NCBI GenBank assembly: GCA_036675035.1
Contig: JAKFFO010000016.1
Location: 1-56,820 of the forward strand
Reading direction: 5' to 3'
Source: MESE01 sp036675035
GTDB taxonomy: Bacteria; Pseudomonadota; Gammaproteobacteria; Burkholderiales; Burkholderiaceae_D
Length of the DNA stretch: 56,820 bases
Positions 1 through 8,294 of the stretch are shown here, in pieces (positions within the stretch are counted from its first letter, which is position 1; each line of letters begins with the position of its first letter). The notes beneath the pieces are model-generated. The model worked only from the letters and a program-made list of their open reading frames with translations. It searched no databases and was not told the DNA's origin. Both the position numbers and the translations under genes were made by a program.

Positions 1-1
1 A

Positions 2-322
2 GCCATCAAAAGATTCGCCAACCTGATCCGGAATGAGAAGCGGGCAATGGACTATCTCGCGCGTTACGGTGGGGATGAGTTCGTGCTTTTGCTCAGGAAT
101 ATTTCCGCCAAAGACGCAGTCAAGCCGCTTCAGCGAATCTGCGATCTGGCAGCAAACCATGAATGGGATGAAATCGCGCCTGGAATCAAGCTGTCGACCT
201 CAATCGGCGTCGCCGCATTACGCGCCGGAGAGGCCGCCGATGCACTATTCAGCCGCGCCGACGCCGCACTGTACGATGCAAAAATCGCCGGACGAAATTG
301 CATCGTGGTGGCAGCGGATTGA
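2..322 (+). CDS. GGDEF-domain protein, C-terminal part (diguanylate cyclase, 5' truncated by window edge)
   Basis: The reading frame is open from the first bases of the window to the TGA at 320-322, so only the last ~106 residues are visible. The signature RYGGDEF is intact. It is preceded by RAMD exactly five residues before GGDEF, which matches the RxxD inhibitory I-site of diguanylate cyclases that bind c-di-GMP for product feedback. The end of the domain, with the usual ADAALYDAK-type segment, is present. It should make c-di-GMP from two GTP. The sensory part lies upstream of the window and cannot be described. The family call is secure; whether it is active is inferred from the intact motif. 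Confidence 0.9.
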   Translation, partial: AIKRFANLIRNEKRAMDYLARYGGDEFVLLLRNISAKDAVKPLQRICDLAANHEWDEIAPGIKLSTSIGVAALRAGEAADALFSRADAALYDAKIAGRNCIVVAAD

Positions 323-379
323 GTTCCGCGTTCACGGGTGCACAATGAATTCCAATTCGGCGACGCAAGCGATGGTCGG

Positions 380-1051
380 TCAGGTGCGCTGCGCCTTGTC
401 GCCGTCGGCGCCTGTCGCAAGCAGGCGTATGACTTCTTCATCTTCCACCTGAGAAAAATACCGGTAGAACTGGCCCACCGCGTAAAAATTTTCAGGTGTC
501 TGCAAGCATACCGTCTTGTCCGCGAACGGCATCACGCTGGCCAGGCTTTCCGGCGCAGCGACCGGGACCGCACACACCAGTTCGGCCGGCATTCTGGCGC
601 GGATCGCGTGAAGCGCCGCAGTCATCGTCGCGCCGGTCGCCAGGCCATCGTCAACCACGATGACGATGCGTCCCGCCGGATCGATCGACTGGCGATGCGG
701 TGTGTAACGGGATCGCCGTTCCCGCATCAATTCAAGCTGGCGGTTTTTTTCCTTCTCTATGAACGCGTTTGAGCCACCTTCGTCTGCGCCGAACTGGTTC
801 AGGAAAACCCGGCCGCTTTCGTCGACTGCGCCGAGAGCAAACTCGGGATTGCGCGGCGCACCGAGCTTGCGTACCAGCACGATGTCGAGCTCTCCATGCA
901 AACGGTCTGCAATAATTTTTCCCATCGGCACCGCGCCTCGCGGAATTGCGAGAATCAGCGGATTGCGTGCCCGATATTCCAACAGATCAGTCGCGAGTGC
1001 TTCGGCCGCTTCTTCGCGGTCTATGAAGCTTGAGAAGGCTTTCATTGTCAT
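380..1051 (-). CDS. Phosphoribosyltransferase-family protein (paralogue 1)
   Basis: A 223-residue protein of the type I phosphoribosyltransferase fold. The PRPP-binding loop VVDDGLATGATM lies near residue 135-145, and an N-terminal IPRGAVPMG segment is typical of the stand-alone PRTases that occur beside or fused to dienelactone-hydrolase-like enzymes. The conserved VRKLGAPRNPEFALGA block is also present. The substrate base is not known for this subgroup, so the enzymatic call stays general. The second start codon (1045) is equally possible. It is divergent from a close paralogue at 1211-1885, with 159 bp between them. Confidence 0.88.
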   Translation of the reverse strand: MTMKAFSSFIDREEAAEALATDLLEYRARNPLILAIPRGAVPMGKIIADRLHGELDIVLVRKLGAPRNPEFALGAVDESGRVFLNQFGADEGGSNAFIEKEKNRQLELMRERRSRYTPHRQSIDPAGRIVIVVDDGLATGATMTAALHAIRARMPAELVCAVPVAAPESLASVMPFADKTVCLQTPENFYAVGQFYRYFSQVEDEEVIRLLATGADGDKAQRT

Positions 1052-1210
1052 GAGATCCGGATTTTCAAAACGCCGGATGTAAGCAGCATATAAGTTCCAG
1101 GATCTTTATTTTCGAACTTCATTCGGGGCAGCGCTTGCGCTGGATCAGTCGCTCGGCATGCGCAGATTCTAAGCTGTATCAATTGAATATTCGCGCCAAC
1201 GCTTTCAGAG

Positions 1211-1885
1211 ATGAGCATGCGGTCTCAAGATCAGACAAAGTTTGAGAATCGGAAACAGGCCGGTGAATTGCTGGCACGACAGCTGCTCGGCTATCGCGGC
1301 CGCAATGATGTGCTGGTGCTGGCGTTGCCGCGCGGCGGCGTGCCGATAGGAGCCGAAATAGCGAAGAAATTGTCGGCTCCGCTCGATGTGATGCTGGTTC
1401 GCAAGCTTGGGCTACCCGGTCGAGAGGAATACGCAATGGGTGCCATTGCCAGCGGCGGCAAATGCATATTGCAGGCTGAAGTTTTGAGCGCACTCGATAT
1501 ATCGCCGGAAATGATTGAAGCGGTATCGCAGCGCGAGATGCAGGAAATAAAACGGCGCGAAGAATTGTATCGGGCCGGCCGCCCGGCACCGCAGTTGCGC
1601 GAGCGGGTGGTGATCCTGGCCGACGATGGCCTTGCGACCGGGTCTACCATGCAGGTCGCGGTGCATGTGGTGCGTGAAGCAAACCCGGCACGTCTGATCG
1701 TCGCCGTTCCGGTCGGCCCGGCCGACGTGTGTGAAAAGCTGAAGTCGGAAGCGGACGAAATCATATGCCTGCGCATGCCGTCGCCATTTTATGCGGTCGG
1801 TAACTGGTATGAGGATTTCACACAGACCAGCGACGACGAAGTAAAAGCGCTGCTCGCGGCAGCCGCGAAATTCCGGATGCCGTGA
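1211..1885 (+). CDS. Phosphoribosyltransferase-family protein (paralogue 2)
   Basis: A 224-residue paralogue of the product of the 380-1051 gene, sharing the LPRGGVPIG and VRKLGLPGREEYAMGA blocks. The PRPP loop is LADDGLATGSTM near residues 137-148. It lies 19 bp upstream of an alpha/beta hydrolase gene in the same direction, so the two are probably one transcript. In many bacteria these two activities are found as one fused polypeptide, which supports a joint function. The start could also be the second ATG at 1217, which has a better spaced purine stretch. The substrate is unknown. Confidence 0.88.
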   Translation: MSMRSQDQTKFENRKQAGELLARQLLGYRGRNDVLVLALPRGGVPIGAEIAKKLSAPLDVMLVRKLGLPGREEYAMGAIASGGKCILQAEVLSALDISPEMIEAVSQREMQEIKRREELYRAGRPAPQLRERVVILADDGLATGSTMQVAVHVVREANPARLIVAVPVGPADVCEKLKSEADEIICLRMPSPFYAVGNWYEDFTQTSDDEVKALLAAAAKFRMP

Positions 1886-1904
1886 ATCCGGTTTGAAGAG
1901 GTGA

Positions 1905-2564
1905 ATGATGTTATCGGCGCAAACGGAATCGGTCCGGATTGCATCCGGTTCGATGCAGATCGACGGCATGCTGGAACTGCCGGAAAACGCGATCGGCATG
2001 GTGCTGTTTGCGCATGGCAGCGGCAGCAGCCGCCTGAGTCCTCGAAACAATTACGTCGCGGCCGAGCTACGCAATGCACACATGGGTACCTTGCTGCTCG
2101 ATTTGCTCACGCCCGATGAAGATCGGAATTACCAGGCTCGCTTCGATATTGCGCTGCTGACGCAACGACTGATCGATGCCGGCGACTGGCTGTTGCAGCA
2201 TGAAAGCACGCGATCGCTGCGGCTGGGCCTGTTTGGTGCCAGCACCGGCGCAGCGGCGGCGCTGCGATATGCGGCCGCGCGTACCGACGATATCGCTGCG
2301 GTTGTGTCACGCGGTGGCCGACCCGATATGACGGGCCGCGGTGCGCTCGAAACAGTGCTGGCGCCGACCATGCTTATCGTTGGTGGCGCGGACGATGTCG
2401 TCATCGAACTGAATCAAATCGCTTACAAGGCATTGCATTGCGAAAAACGGCTTGCGATCGTGCCGGGCGCAACCCATTTGTTCGAGGAGCCGGGTGCGTT
2501 GCAGGATGTTGCAGAACTCGCCGCAGCCTGGTTCGCGCAGCACTTCCAGCGACACGGACGTTAG
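1905..2564 (+). CDS. Alpha/beta hydrolase, dienelactone-hydrolase-like
   Basis: A 219-residue hydrolase. The nucleophile elbow GASTG puts the Ser at residue 113, an Asp pair follows in GGADD (163-164), and GATHLF carries the likely catalytic His191. An AHGSGSSR stretch near residue 36 forms the oxyanion-side loop. The ribosome-binding site GAAGAGG at 1895-1901 selects the ATG at 1905. It follows the phosphoribosyltransferase gene by 19 bp. It is probably cytoplasmic, since no signal peptide is seen. The physiological substrate is unknown; the call is to family only. Confidence 0.88.
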   Translation: MMLSAQTESVRIASGSMQIDGMLELPENAIGMVLFAHGSGSSRLSPRNNYVAAELRNAHMGTLLLDLLTPDEDRNYQARFDIALLTQRLIDAGDWLLQHESTRSLRLGLFGASTGAAAALRYAAARTDDIAAVVSRGGRPDMTGRGALETVLAPTMLIVGGADDVVIELNQIAYKALHCEKRLAIVPGATHLFEEPGALQDVAELAAAWFAQHFQRHGR

Positions 2565-2690
2565 TCGTCTTGCAGTTTCCCGGACGGCATGCCATCGCCT
2601 CGTGGTGGCTTGTTACGGTTCGGTTTGTCGAACGCGGTTAAAAAAATATCCCCCAAAGCCGTTCCTGTGGCGCACGGCCGTGTACGTCAG

Positions 2691-2867
2691 CTATCTTCTA
2701 TTGTTGTCCCTGCGAGCCAGGCCAAACGCAATCAACTCGACCGCGACGCCGGCAATCGCCAGGACCGCGCCAATCCAGGCATTATCCGGAGCAAGAAAGA
2801 TCAATAGCGCGCCAAGCACAACCAGGCTGGCAGAAAGCGTGCGGCGACGGTGCGAATTTCGAATCAT
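2691..2867 (-). CDS. Small membrane protein, 58 residues
   Basis: This short open frame has a Met-Ile-Arg-Asn-Ser start, an Arg-rich N-terminus (HRRR), and two hydrophobic stretches (about residues 12-26 and 31-50) separated by APDNAW, with a basic tail (RRDNNRR). That arrangement fits a two-pass inner-membrane protein with both ends in the cytoplasm. Codons are typical of the neighbouring genes. The 5' flank gives only a weak ribosome-binding site. It is on the minus strand downstream of the DUF2939 gene (3027-3560), 159 bp away. The function is unknown. Confidence 0.6.
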   Translation of the reverse strand: MIRNSHRRRTLSASLVVLGALLIFLAPDNAWIGAVLAIAGVAVELIAFGLARRDNNRR

Positions 2868-3026
2868 GCGGGTTCCTGATGCGCGACTGGCAGAAACGGT
2901 TTTGAAAACCGGTATTCAAGTTCGCACAGCGCACCACGCTGTGTATTGACTTACCGCAGAGCGCGGTTATGGATCGTTCATTTAGCGTGATGGTGCCAAC
3001 GTCGCCGGCACCTCGGATTGCTGCGG

Positions 3027-3560
3027 TTACAATGCTACGGCCGCCAGCTTCCAGCTCCACAATCCATCTCGTACCAGGATAAACCTGTCGATGCTGTCGG
3101 GGGAATCGGCACGGTAGAGCGCCACCTGGTCCCATCCGCGGTACGATAATTTCATGTCCGGAATCGATTTCGGCGCGGAGGGAGTCCGTGTAATCGTGAC
3201 CAGGAGAACTGCCTGCGTAATCTTCGGCGTGCCCCTGGTCAACATTTCCATCACGCCGGCCGGCGTGATTATCACGTCAAGCACCGGCGTAACCAGCGCT
3301 CCGGCGGCGCCCTTGGTAAGAGCGCCGAGCAGATCGGTATCACCGGTATTTTCGTTGTCCAGTTCCTGCAACGCCGTACCGATCTGCGTCCGAAAACTTT
3401 GTCTCAGCGCTGGATAGTCGACATATTGGGAAAACGCATCGTAATCGCGTGCCTCGATCGCGCTGCGCATCTGATGAACGGTCAAGTGCGGACTGAAGAA
3501 GCTTGCTGTCGCAAGGATGCAGAGCAGAATGGCAAGGCCGAGGATGAGCCTTTTAAGCAT
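3027..3560 (-). CDS. DUF2939-family exported/membrane-anchored protein
   Basis: A 177-residue protein with an N-terminal hydrophobic segment (about residues 4-22), followed by the conserved DUF2939 layout: an SPHLTVHQMRSAIEARD-like start, then DYPALRQSFR. An LTRG segment lies in the middle and a W-rich C-terminal strand (DGLWSWKLAAV) ends it. It is probably periplasmic and tethered by the uncleaved or cleaved leader. The biochemical role of this family is not established. It is preceded by 133 bp with no gene. Confidence 0.75.
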   Translation of the reverse strand: MLKRLILGLAILLCILATASFFSPHLTVHQMRSAIEARDYDAFSQYVDYPALRQSFRTQIGTALQELDNENTGDTDLLGALTKGAAGALVTPVLDVIITPAGVMEMLTRGTPKITQAVLLVTITRTPSAPKSIPDMKLSYRGWDQVALYRADSPDSIDRFILVRDGLWSWKLAAVAL

Positions 3561-3693
3561 GATTTTCCTTTGTCGAAGCGGAGCAATCTTGAAAAAGTCA
3601 TTCTATGCCAGCTCGGCCCCGCGCACGCACGAGGTGCAAGCGACGATGGGGCGAAGTCATCTTCGACAAGATGGAAAACAGTTTTCCCGATTA

Positions 3694-4653
3694 TTAGCCG
3701 GATCGCATCAAAGATCCGACGTCGGGTCGAGGCGCCAGCACCGGCTCGGTATGCCGCCTCAATAGCTCGTCCAGATTGCCGGTTTCAAGTGCTTTCCGCA
3801 GATATGCGATGTTGCGATCGATCGCGTCGAGGTATGGATTTTCCCCGTCAAATACCGCTTCGACGCAGGCGTAGAGTTTCCCGAAATCGCCATCCAGACG
3901 CTTTTTCACCATGTTTTCATAGAACGCGGGTGTCTTGTGCATTAGATCCTGCGCCGAATGGTAGATCACTCGTTCATCGCCGGCCGCATCGATGCCACGC
4001 GTCAATCCGCCGAGCTCGAATTCGTCAAAAAGATAATTGCGGCATTTTTCCAGATAGGCTCGGTCGGCCATTTGCGCTATCAGGTCGGCGGTCCCGATCA
4101 AGCTTCCCAGCCGCCGATCCAGCGGATCTTTGAGCCGGATCCTTTCGATCGGAATTTCGTAGCCGGTGAAATGGATCAGTCTTACTGCGCGCCGCTTCCA
4201 AGCGCCACGGCCTTCGTTTTCCGGGAACTGCGCCAGGAACCGACCGCCGCGCGACACATGAACGGGAGTGTATTGGGCGCCATGCCAGCATTTGCGATCG
4301 TTCAACCGGCGGATATAACCGGCGTCGTGGTATAGCGCAACGATGATGCCCAGCGTCAGCCGCTCCGCGCCCAGTCGATCATTATGCAGGCGTTCGTGGC
4401 CCGCCAACAGTCGCGCTGTGGCAAGAGTGACGTCCATCGCATGCCGCATGTCGTGATACAGGGTTTCGCAATGGTGATAGCCGGGCAGGGCGCCGCCATA
4501 AAGCCGGGCAAAAACATTGAATGCACGTTCCACCAGAATGCGGTCAACCGCTTCATCAGCAGCGCACAACAAGTAGCACACCTCGTCGCAAACCTGTTTC
4601 GGATTCGCCAGATCGATGCGGCCGGTAACATCCCGATGCTCCAGTGTTTGCAT
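3694..4653 (-). CDS. HD-domain metal-dependent phosphohydrolase
   Basis: A 319-residue cytoplasmic protein. YHDMRHAMDV (residues 66-75) and ALYHDAGY (106-113) supply the His and His-Asp metal ligands of an HD/PDE-type phosphohydrolase. A later GTADLIAQMADRAYL segment may provide the last Asp. The pattern YHxxxHAxDV resembles cyclic-nucleotide phosphodiesterase-type HD proteins. The real substrate cannot be told from sequence. No signal peptide or sensor domain is visible. The gene stands alone between DUF2939 and the CRP-type regulator. Confidence 0.78.
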   Translation of the reverse strand: MQTLEHRDVTGRIDLANPKQVCDEVCYLLCAADEAVDRILVERAFNVFARLYGGALPGYHHCETLYHDMRHAMDVTLATARLLAGHERLHNDRLGAERLTLGIIVALYHDAGYIRRLNDRKCWHGAQYTPVHVSRGGRFLAQFPENEGRGAWKRRAVRLIHFTGYEIPIERIRLKDPLDRRLGSLIGTADLIAQMADRAYLEKCRNYLFDEFELGGLTRGIDAAGDERVIYHSAQDLMHKTPAFYENMVKKRLDGDFGKLYACVEAVFDGENPYLDAIDRNIAYLRKALETGNLDELLRRHTEPVLAPRPDVGSLMRSG

Positions 4654-4763
4654 GCCTGTCCTGTCAAATGGTGGCCTGGGCCGGTGGTCTGGGCGGGCGT
4701 CAGTCGCTCGTCTCTTTTTACAGATGGGTTACGAAGAGTCAGAGCCCGTTCGTCGCAACTCGG

Positions 4764-4784
4764 CCCTCTCCTGGAGAGAGAGGG
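4764..4784. repeat. Short palindromic intergenic repeat (CCCTCTC / GAGAGGG type), copy 1
   Basis: The seven-base arms CCCTCTC (4764-4770) and GAGAGGG (4778-4784) are separated by seven bases. It is the same kind of element as the longer hairpin at 22902-22924. Such CCCTCTCCC/GGGAGAGGG hairpins are common between genes in proteobacteria. Confidence 0.6.
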
Positions 4785-4908
4785 TGAGATTAGCGGGTCG
4801 AAAAATCAAACCTTTTCGATGCCGAATCAACAACTGCTATGGTATCGGAAACTTCAAATATTGTTATTAAAACAACGATCAGCATAACGAAAAACCCGGA
4901 ATACAACA

Positions 4909-4924
4909 TGTGACGGACGACACA
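4909..4924. promoter_or_regulatory. CRP-like dyad upstream of the regulator gene
   Basis: TGTGA, six bases, then ACACA: nine of ten positions fit the CRP consensus TGTGA-N6-TCACA. It ends 34 bp before the ATG of the CRP-family gene at 4959. The regulator carries an R-E-x-V-x-R recognition helix as in CRP, so autoregulation is plausible. This is an inference. Confidence 0.35.
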
Positions 4925-4958
4925 CCCTATTTTTTAAAATGACAATATTATTGCAATC

Positions 4959-5669
4959 ATGACATCTGATACCGCAGCAGCAATCGAGGAAAATCTCGGA
5001 TTCCTCGCAAAATGCCAAATGTTCAGCACGCTCGACAAGCCGGCCATGCGCTTGTTGATGGCACACGCCTATCGTCGTCGTTTCAGCGCTGGCGAACGAA
5101 TATTCAACATCGGCGAGCCCGGTTTAAGCATGATGGCCGTATGTTCGGGTTGCGTTCGAATTACATTTCCGTCGACGACGGGCAAGGAAATCATTCTGAC
5201 CGACCTGTCGGTTGGCGATGTCTTTGGAGAGATATCCGTGCTTGACGGTAGCGAACGCTCAGCCAACGCGATCGCGCACACGCAATGCGAGCTTTTGATT
5301 CTTGAGCGACGCGATCTTGTTCCCTTCCTCGAACACAATCCGCAGGTTTGCATGAAGCTGCTCTCGGTGCTGTGCGGCCGCTTGCGCCGTACCAACGATC
5401 TGATGGCGGACATTGCGTTCTACGACTTGCCCAAGAGATTGGCAAAGCAATTGATACGCTTGCGCATGAGCCTGCCCGGTGCGGCCGGTTCGCCGCAGAA
5501 GGTCCGGTTATCGTGTTCTCAGAACGAACTCGCCAACATGATTGGCGCGTCGCGGGAAAATGTGAACCGATGCTTGAAAGACTGGGAGCGGCGCGGCATC
5601 GTCGACCTAGATGACGGGATCATTGTGCTGGCGAATCTGGCCGAATTTGAAAAGCTCGCGGAGGCTTAA
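4959..5669 (+). CDS. Crp/Fnr-family transcriptional regulator
   Basis: A 236-residue protein. The N-terminal cyclic-nucleotide-binding-type jelly roll spans residues 10-130, with GEPGLSMMAVCSGCVRI and GDVFGEISVLDG segments. A long C-helix follows, then a winged helix-turn-helix with SCSQNELANMIGASRENVNR. The recognition helix R-E-N-V-N-R follows the CRP pattern rather than the E-x-x-S-R of FNR. There is no N-terminal Cys cluster for an iron-sulfur centre. The phosphate-cassette Arg of true cAMP binders is replaced (GSERSANAIAH), so the ligand is uncertain. It sits just upstream of the two-partner secretion locus. Confidence 0.88.
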   Translation: MTSDTAAAIEENLGFLAKCQMFSTLDKPAMRLLMAHAYRRRFSAGERIFNIGEPGLSMMAVCSGCVRITFPSTTGKEIILTDLSVGDVFGEISVLDGSERSANAIAHTQCELLILERRDLVPFLEHNPQVCMKLLSVLCGRLRRTNDLMADIAFYDLPKRLAKQLIRLRMSLPGAAGSPQKVRLSCSQNELANMIGASRENVNRCLKDWERRGIVDLDDGIIVLANLAEFEKLAEA

Positions 5670-6335
5670 GGCGTGTGTCGATAGAGCCGGCTCATTGCGG
5701 ATGCAGCGATTTGCGTACGGGACAATCATGCGGTAACGGGTTGCGCGGGGCACGTCCCCCGACGGTGGACCGGCAACGGCTTGCAAGGGTAATGATCAGC
5801 TTCACCGGGCCAGGCTCCGAACGGAAGATGGTCACATGCAAAGGCGCGAGCAGGTCTTCGAATTCGCCGGTGCACAAGTTCTGCCTTGAGTTGAGGGTAA
5901 GTGGAAACCGCAGTGAGGATATCCACAATGGTTGTAATGGAACAGGAAGGTTATTCTTCGTTGCAACATCAAGCGGATTGGAAGTCTGTATGGAGTCGAT
6001 GGCTGATGCAGCCAATGACGCTTGCAGGAGATAAATGCTCAGCTCGATTTGGTGCAGCCGAAAATAGTTTAAACAAGAAAAATTAAAGTTAGAAATCAGT
6101 AGGCCATTCTTGAAGTCATGCATCGGGAGTATCGGCAAGAGCGTATCCGGTAAGGACGTCGTAACAGGAATGCGATTTACCCAGGGGAGACACTGCGGTC
6201 CGAAATGAGGTTGATTAATCAACCGGTGCGGAGACAGCTATGCTGCGTTTTGAGACAGCAGGCATGGCATTCGGATTCAGGTTTTAATTCAAGAGCGGTA
6301 ACAACGATTCATTTCCCGGATAGAGGATTTCGTTG
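5670..6335. other. Long intergenic region upstream of the two-partner secretion locus
   Basis: These 666 bp hold no convincing gene. A 176-residue minus-strand frame (5692-6222) has no recognisable family, no ribosome-binding site and unnatural composition. The stretch is more AT-rich than its surroundings and contains a perfect 16-bp palindrome at 6209-6224. It probably contains the promoter and control region for tpsB/tpsA. Confidence 0.5.
6209..6224. promoter_or_regulatory. Perfect 16-bp palindrome, candidate operator
   Basis: GGTTGATTAATCAACC equals its own reverse complement. It lies 112 bp before the tpsB start codon in otherwise gene-free DNA. The core TTGAT-N2-ATCAA is two bases shorter than the FNR spacing, so another dimeric regulator is more likely. 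Confidence 0.45.
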
Positions 6336-8075
6336 ATGAAGATCGAGCCGCACATCGCTCGGGTATTCCCGAGAATTGCTTTGTTGGTCCTGATTCTTTG
6401 TATTGGCGTTCCGGCGTTCGCCCAGAGTCAGGCGGATTTCCAGGAAGCGGCGCGTCAGGTCGAGCAACTGCAACGCGAAGCACGCGAACAGATTCAGCGC
6501 GATGTCGAATCGGCCTTGCCTCCCGATCGCGCGCCGTCCGGCATCGATACCCGATCCCTGCTGCCGAAGGTCGATGCCTCGGCTGCAGGCGCGGGCTGCC
6601 GTGAAATTCGGGAGATTGTCATTTCCGGCGCACCGAATCTGCCGGACGCAGTCAGGGAACATATCACCCGCACATTTTCCGGACGCTGCCTGGGCGTTGT
6701 CGAAATCGAGCAGATTCTGGGCGAAGTCACGCAGTACTACATCAAGCACGGACTGATCACCACGCGCGCCTATCTTCCGCAGCAAGATATCAGCAGTGGC
6801 AAGCTGGAGATACTGGTGCTGGAAGGGGTAATCGGAAAAATCATCATTCAAGACGGAGGAAGCAACAGCATAGGCAGCAATGCCTTTCCGACCAGCGACG
6901 GGGACCTTCTCAATCTGCGCGATCTGGAGCAGGGTATCGACCAGATCAACAAGCTCTCGTCGAACAATGCGCGCATGGAGATTCAACCCGGCGACAAGGC
7001 CGGTGAAAGCGTTGTCGTAATCAATAATTCACCTGGTGTACCGTTTCATGCATCGCTGAGCGCAGACAACCATGGTTCGGCCAGCACCGGAAAAAATCAG
7101 ATCGGCGTTGCGCTCACGGCGGATCGCTTGCTCGGCCTGAACGAGTTGCTGCTATTTACTCATCGTGAATCCCGCCCGCATGATCGCGCTCGCAAGTACT
7201 CGGGCAGCAACAGTCTGAATTTTGTCGTGCCCTTCGGCTATTCCACATTGTCACTCTCTTTAAGCCGGTCGGAATATGTCAGCACATTACGTACGCTCAG
7301 CGGCCTGGAGCTGAAATCGAACGGTCGAAGTGCGATCGACAGCGTGGGGCTCGATCGCGTGCTCTATCGCAATCAGAGTGCGCGCTGGTCGGTTGCGGGA
7401 TTGCTCAGCACAAAGTCGAGCCGAAATTTTCTGGCTGATCAGTTCCTGAGTGTCAGCAGCCGCGATCTGACCACTCTTGACCTTGATACCAGCGTCACCA
7501 CATTTTTCATGGGCGGAATGACGATGCTCGGCCTCGGTTATTCACAAGGATTGCGCCTGGCTGGCGCACTTGATGATCCGAACGGGCTCCCGAATGATGC
7601 GCCTCGCGCTCAGTTTAAAAAATACAGGTATACCTTTTACTACTCAAAACCGTTCCAGCTTGCCGGATCGCGGTTTACCTTCTCCAGCAGTTTCATGGGC
7701 CAGCATGCGGTGACAACGCTGTATGGCTCGGAGCAGATCGGAATTGGTGGAAATTCGAGTGTGCGTGGCTTTGTGAATAACACACTGTCGGGCGACAGCG
7801 GCTATTACATCAGAAACGAACTGTCGGTCCATCCGACGCTGAGTATCGGCAATCATAGTTTGCCCATGCGCGTATTCGCCGGTCTCGATACAGGTGCAGT
7901 GAGAAGCCGCGCGGCAGGCGTTCCGGAAGGCCGCTTGACCGGTATGGCCATCGGCGTTTCCGCTGCATTCAAAGGAGGCACTGTCGAAATTTTCACCGGA
8001 CGCCCGTTGCATGCACCCGAGTTCTTCAGGCTTGAGTCGCCGCAGACGTGGATTCGCCTGAGCTACTCGCTTTAG
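6336..8075 (+). CDS. TpsB outer-membrane transporter of a two-partner secretion system (ShlB/FhaC/HecB family)
   Basis: A 579-residue protein with a signal peptide ending in VPAFA-QSQ. It has a Gln/Glu-rich N-terminal helix, then a POTRA region (about residues 85-250) containing REIVISGAPNLPD and GLITTRAYLPQQDISSGKLE. A beta-barrel follows, with the VRGF motif (GNSSVRGFVNN) of the Omp85/TpsB L6 loop, ending in RLSYSL. It should secrete the TpsA encoded 219 bp downstream, recognising its TPS domain. The ATG at 6336 has AGAGGA at 6322-6327; a TTG one codon earlier is less likely. The 580-residue size is normal for the family. Confidence 0.94.
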   Translation: MKIEPHIARVFPRIALLVLILCIGVPAFAQSQADFQEAARQVEQLQREAREQIQRDVESALPPDRAPSGIDTRSLLPKVDASAAGAGCREIREIVISGAPNLPDAVREHITRTFSGRCLGVVEIEQILGEVTQYYIKHGLITTRAYLPQQDISSGKLEILVLEGVIGKIIIQDGGSNSIGSNAFPTSDGDLLNLRDLEQGIDQINKLSSNNARMEIQPGDKAGESVVVINNSPGVPFHASLSADNHGSASTGKNQIGVALTADRLLGLNELLLFTHRESRPHDRARKYSGSNSLNFVVPFGYSTLSLSLSRSEYVSTLRTLSGLELKSNGRSAIDSVGLDRVLYRNQSARWSVAGLLSTKSSRNFLADQFLSVSSRDLTTLDLDTSVTTFFMGGMTMLGLGYSQGLRLAGALDDPNGLPNDAPRAQFKKYRYTFYYSKPFQLAGSRFTFSSSFMGQHAVTTLYGSEQIGIGGNSSVRGFVNNTLSGDSGYYIRNELSVHPTLSIGNHSLPMRVFAGLDTGAVRSRAAGVPEGRLTGMAIGVSAAFKGGTVEIFTGRPLHAPEFFRLESPQTWIRLSYSL

Positions 8076-8294
8076 ACGGATATGTTGAAGTGACATTTTT
8101 TTCATGGCATCGCTGGTTTGAACTAAGTGGTTTCCACAGAATGACGAGATTGCGCAACGCCATGTGATGCGCAGCACACGACATTTCTGCGAAGACCAAT
8201 AAGATTTCAGACATGGCACTACGCAGCGGACCGGAATAGCAGCGCGCATAAGCAGCAATCCGGCTACAGCGGTTCAAAAACGGGAGCAATAACA

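Larger units (their letters stand above)
4654..4958. other. Intergenic region between the HD-domain gene and the CRP-type regulator
   Basis: These 305 bp are divergent promoter space. They hold a palindromic repeat at 4764-4784, a more AT-rich tract at 4850-4950, and a CRP-like dyad at 4909-4924. No convincing coding frame is seen on either strand. Confidence 0.6.

Noticed and set aside
5692..6222. 176-residue minus-strand frame upstream of tpsB
   Set aside because: No family features or ribosome-binding site, and its composition is unlike a folded protein; treated as non-coding.
6209..6224. Reading the palindrome as an FNR box
   Set aside because: The half-sites TTGAT and ATCAA are only two bases apart; FNR needs four.
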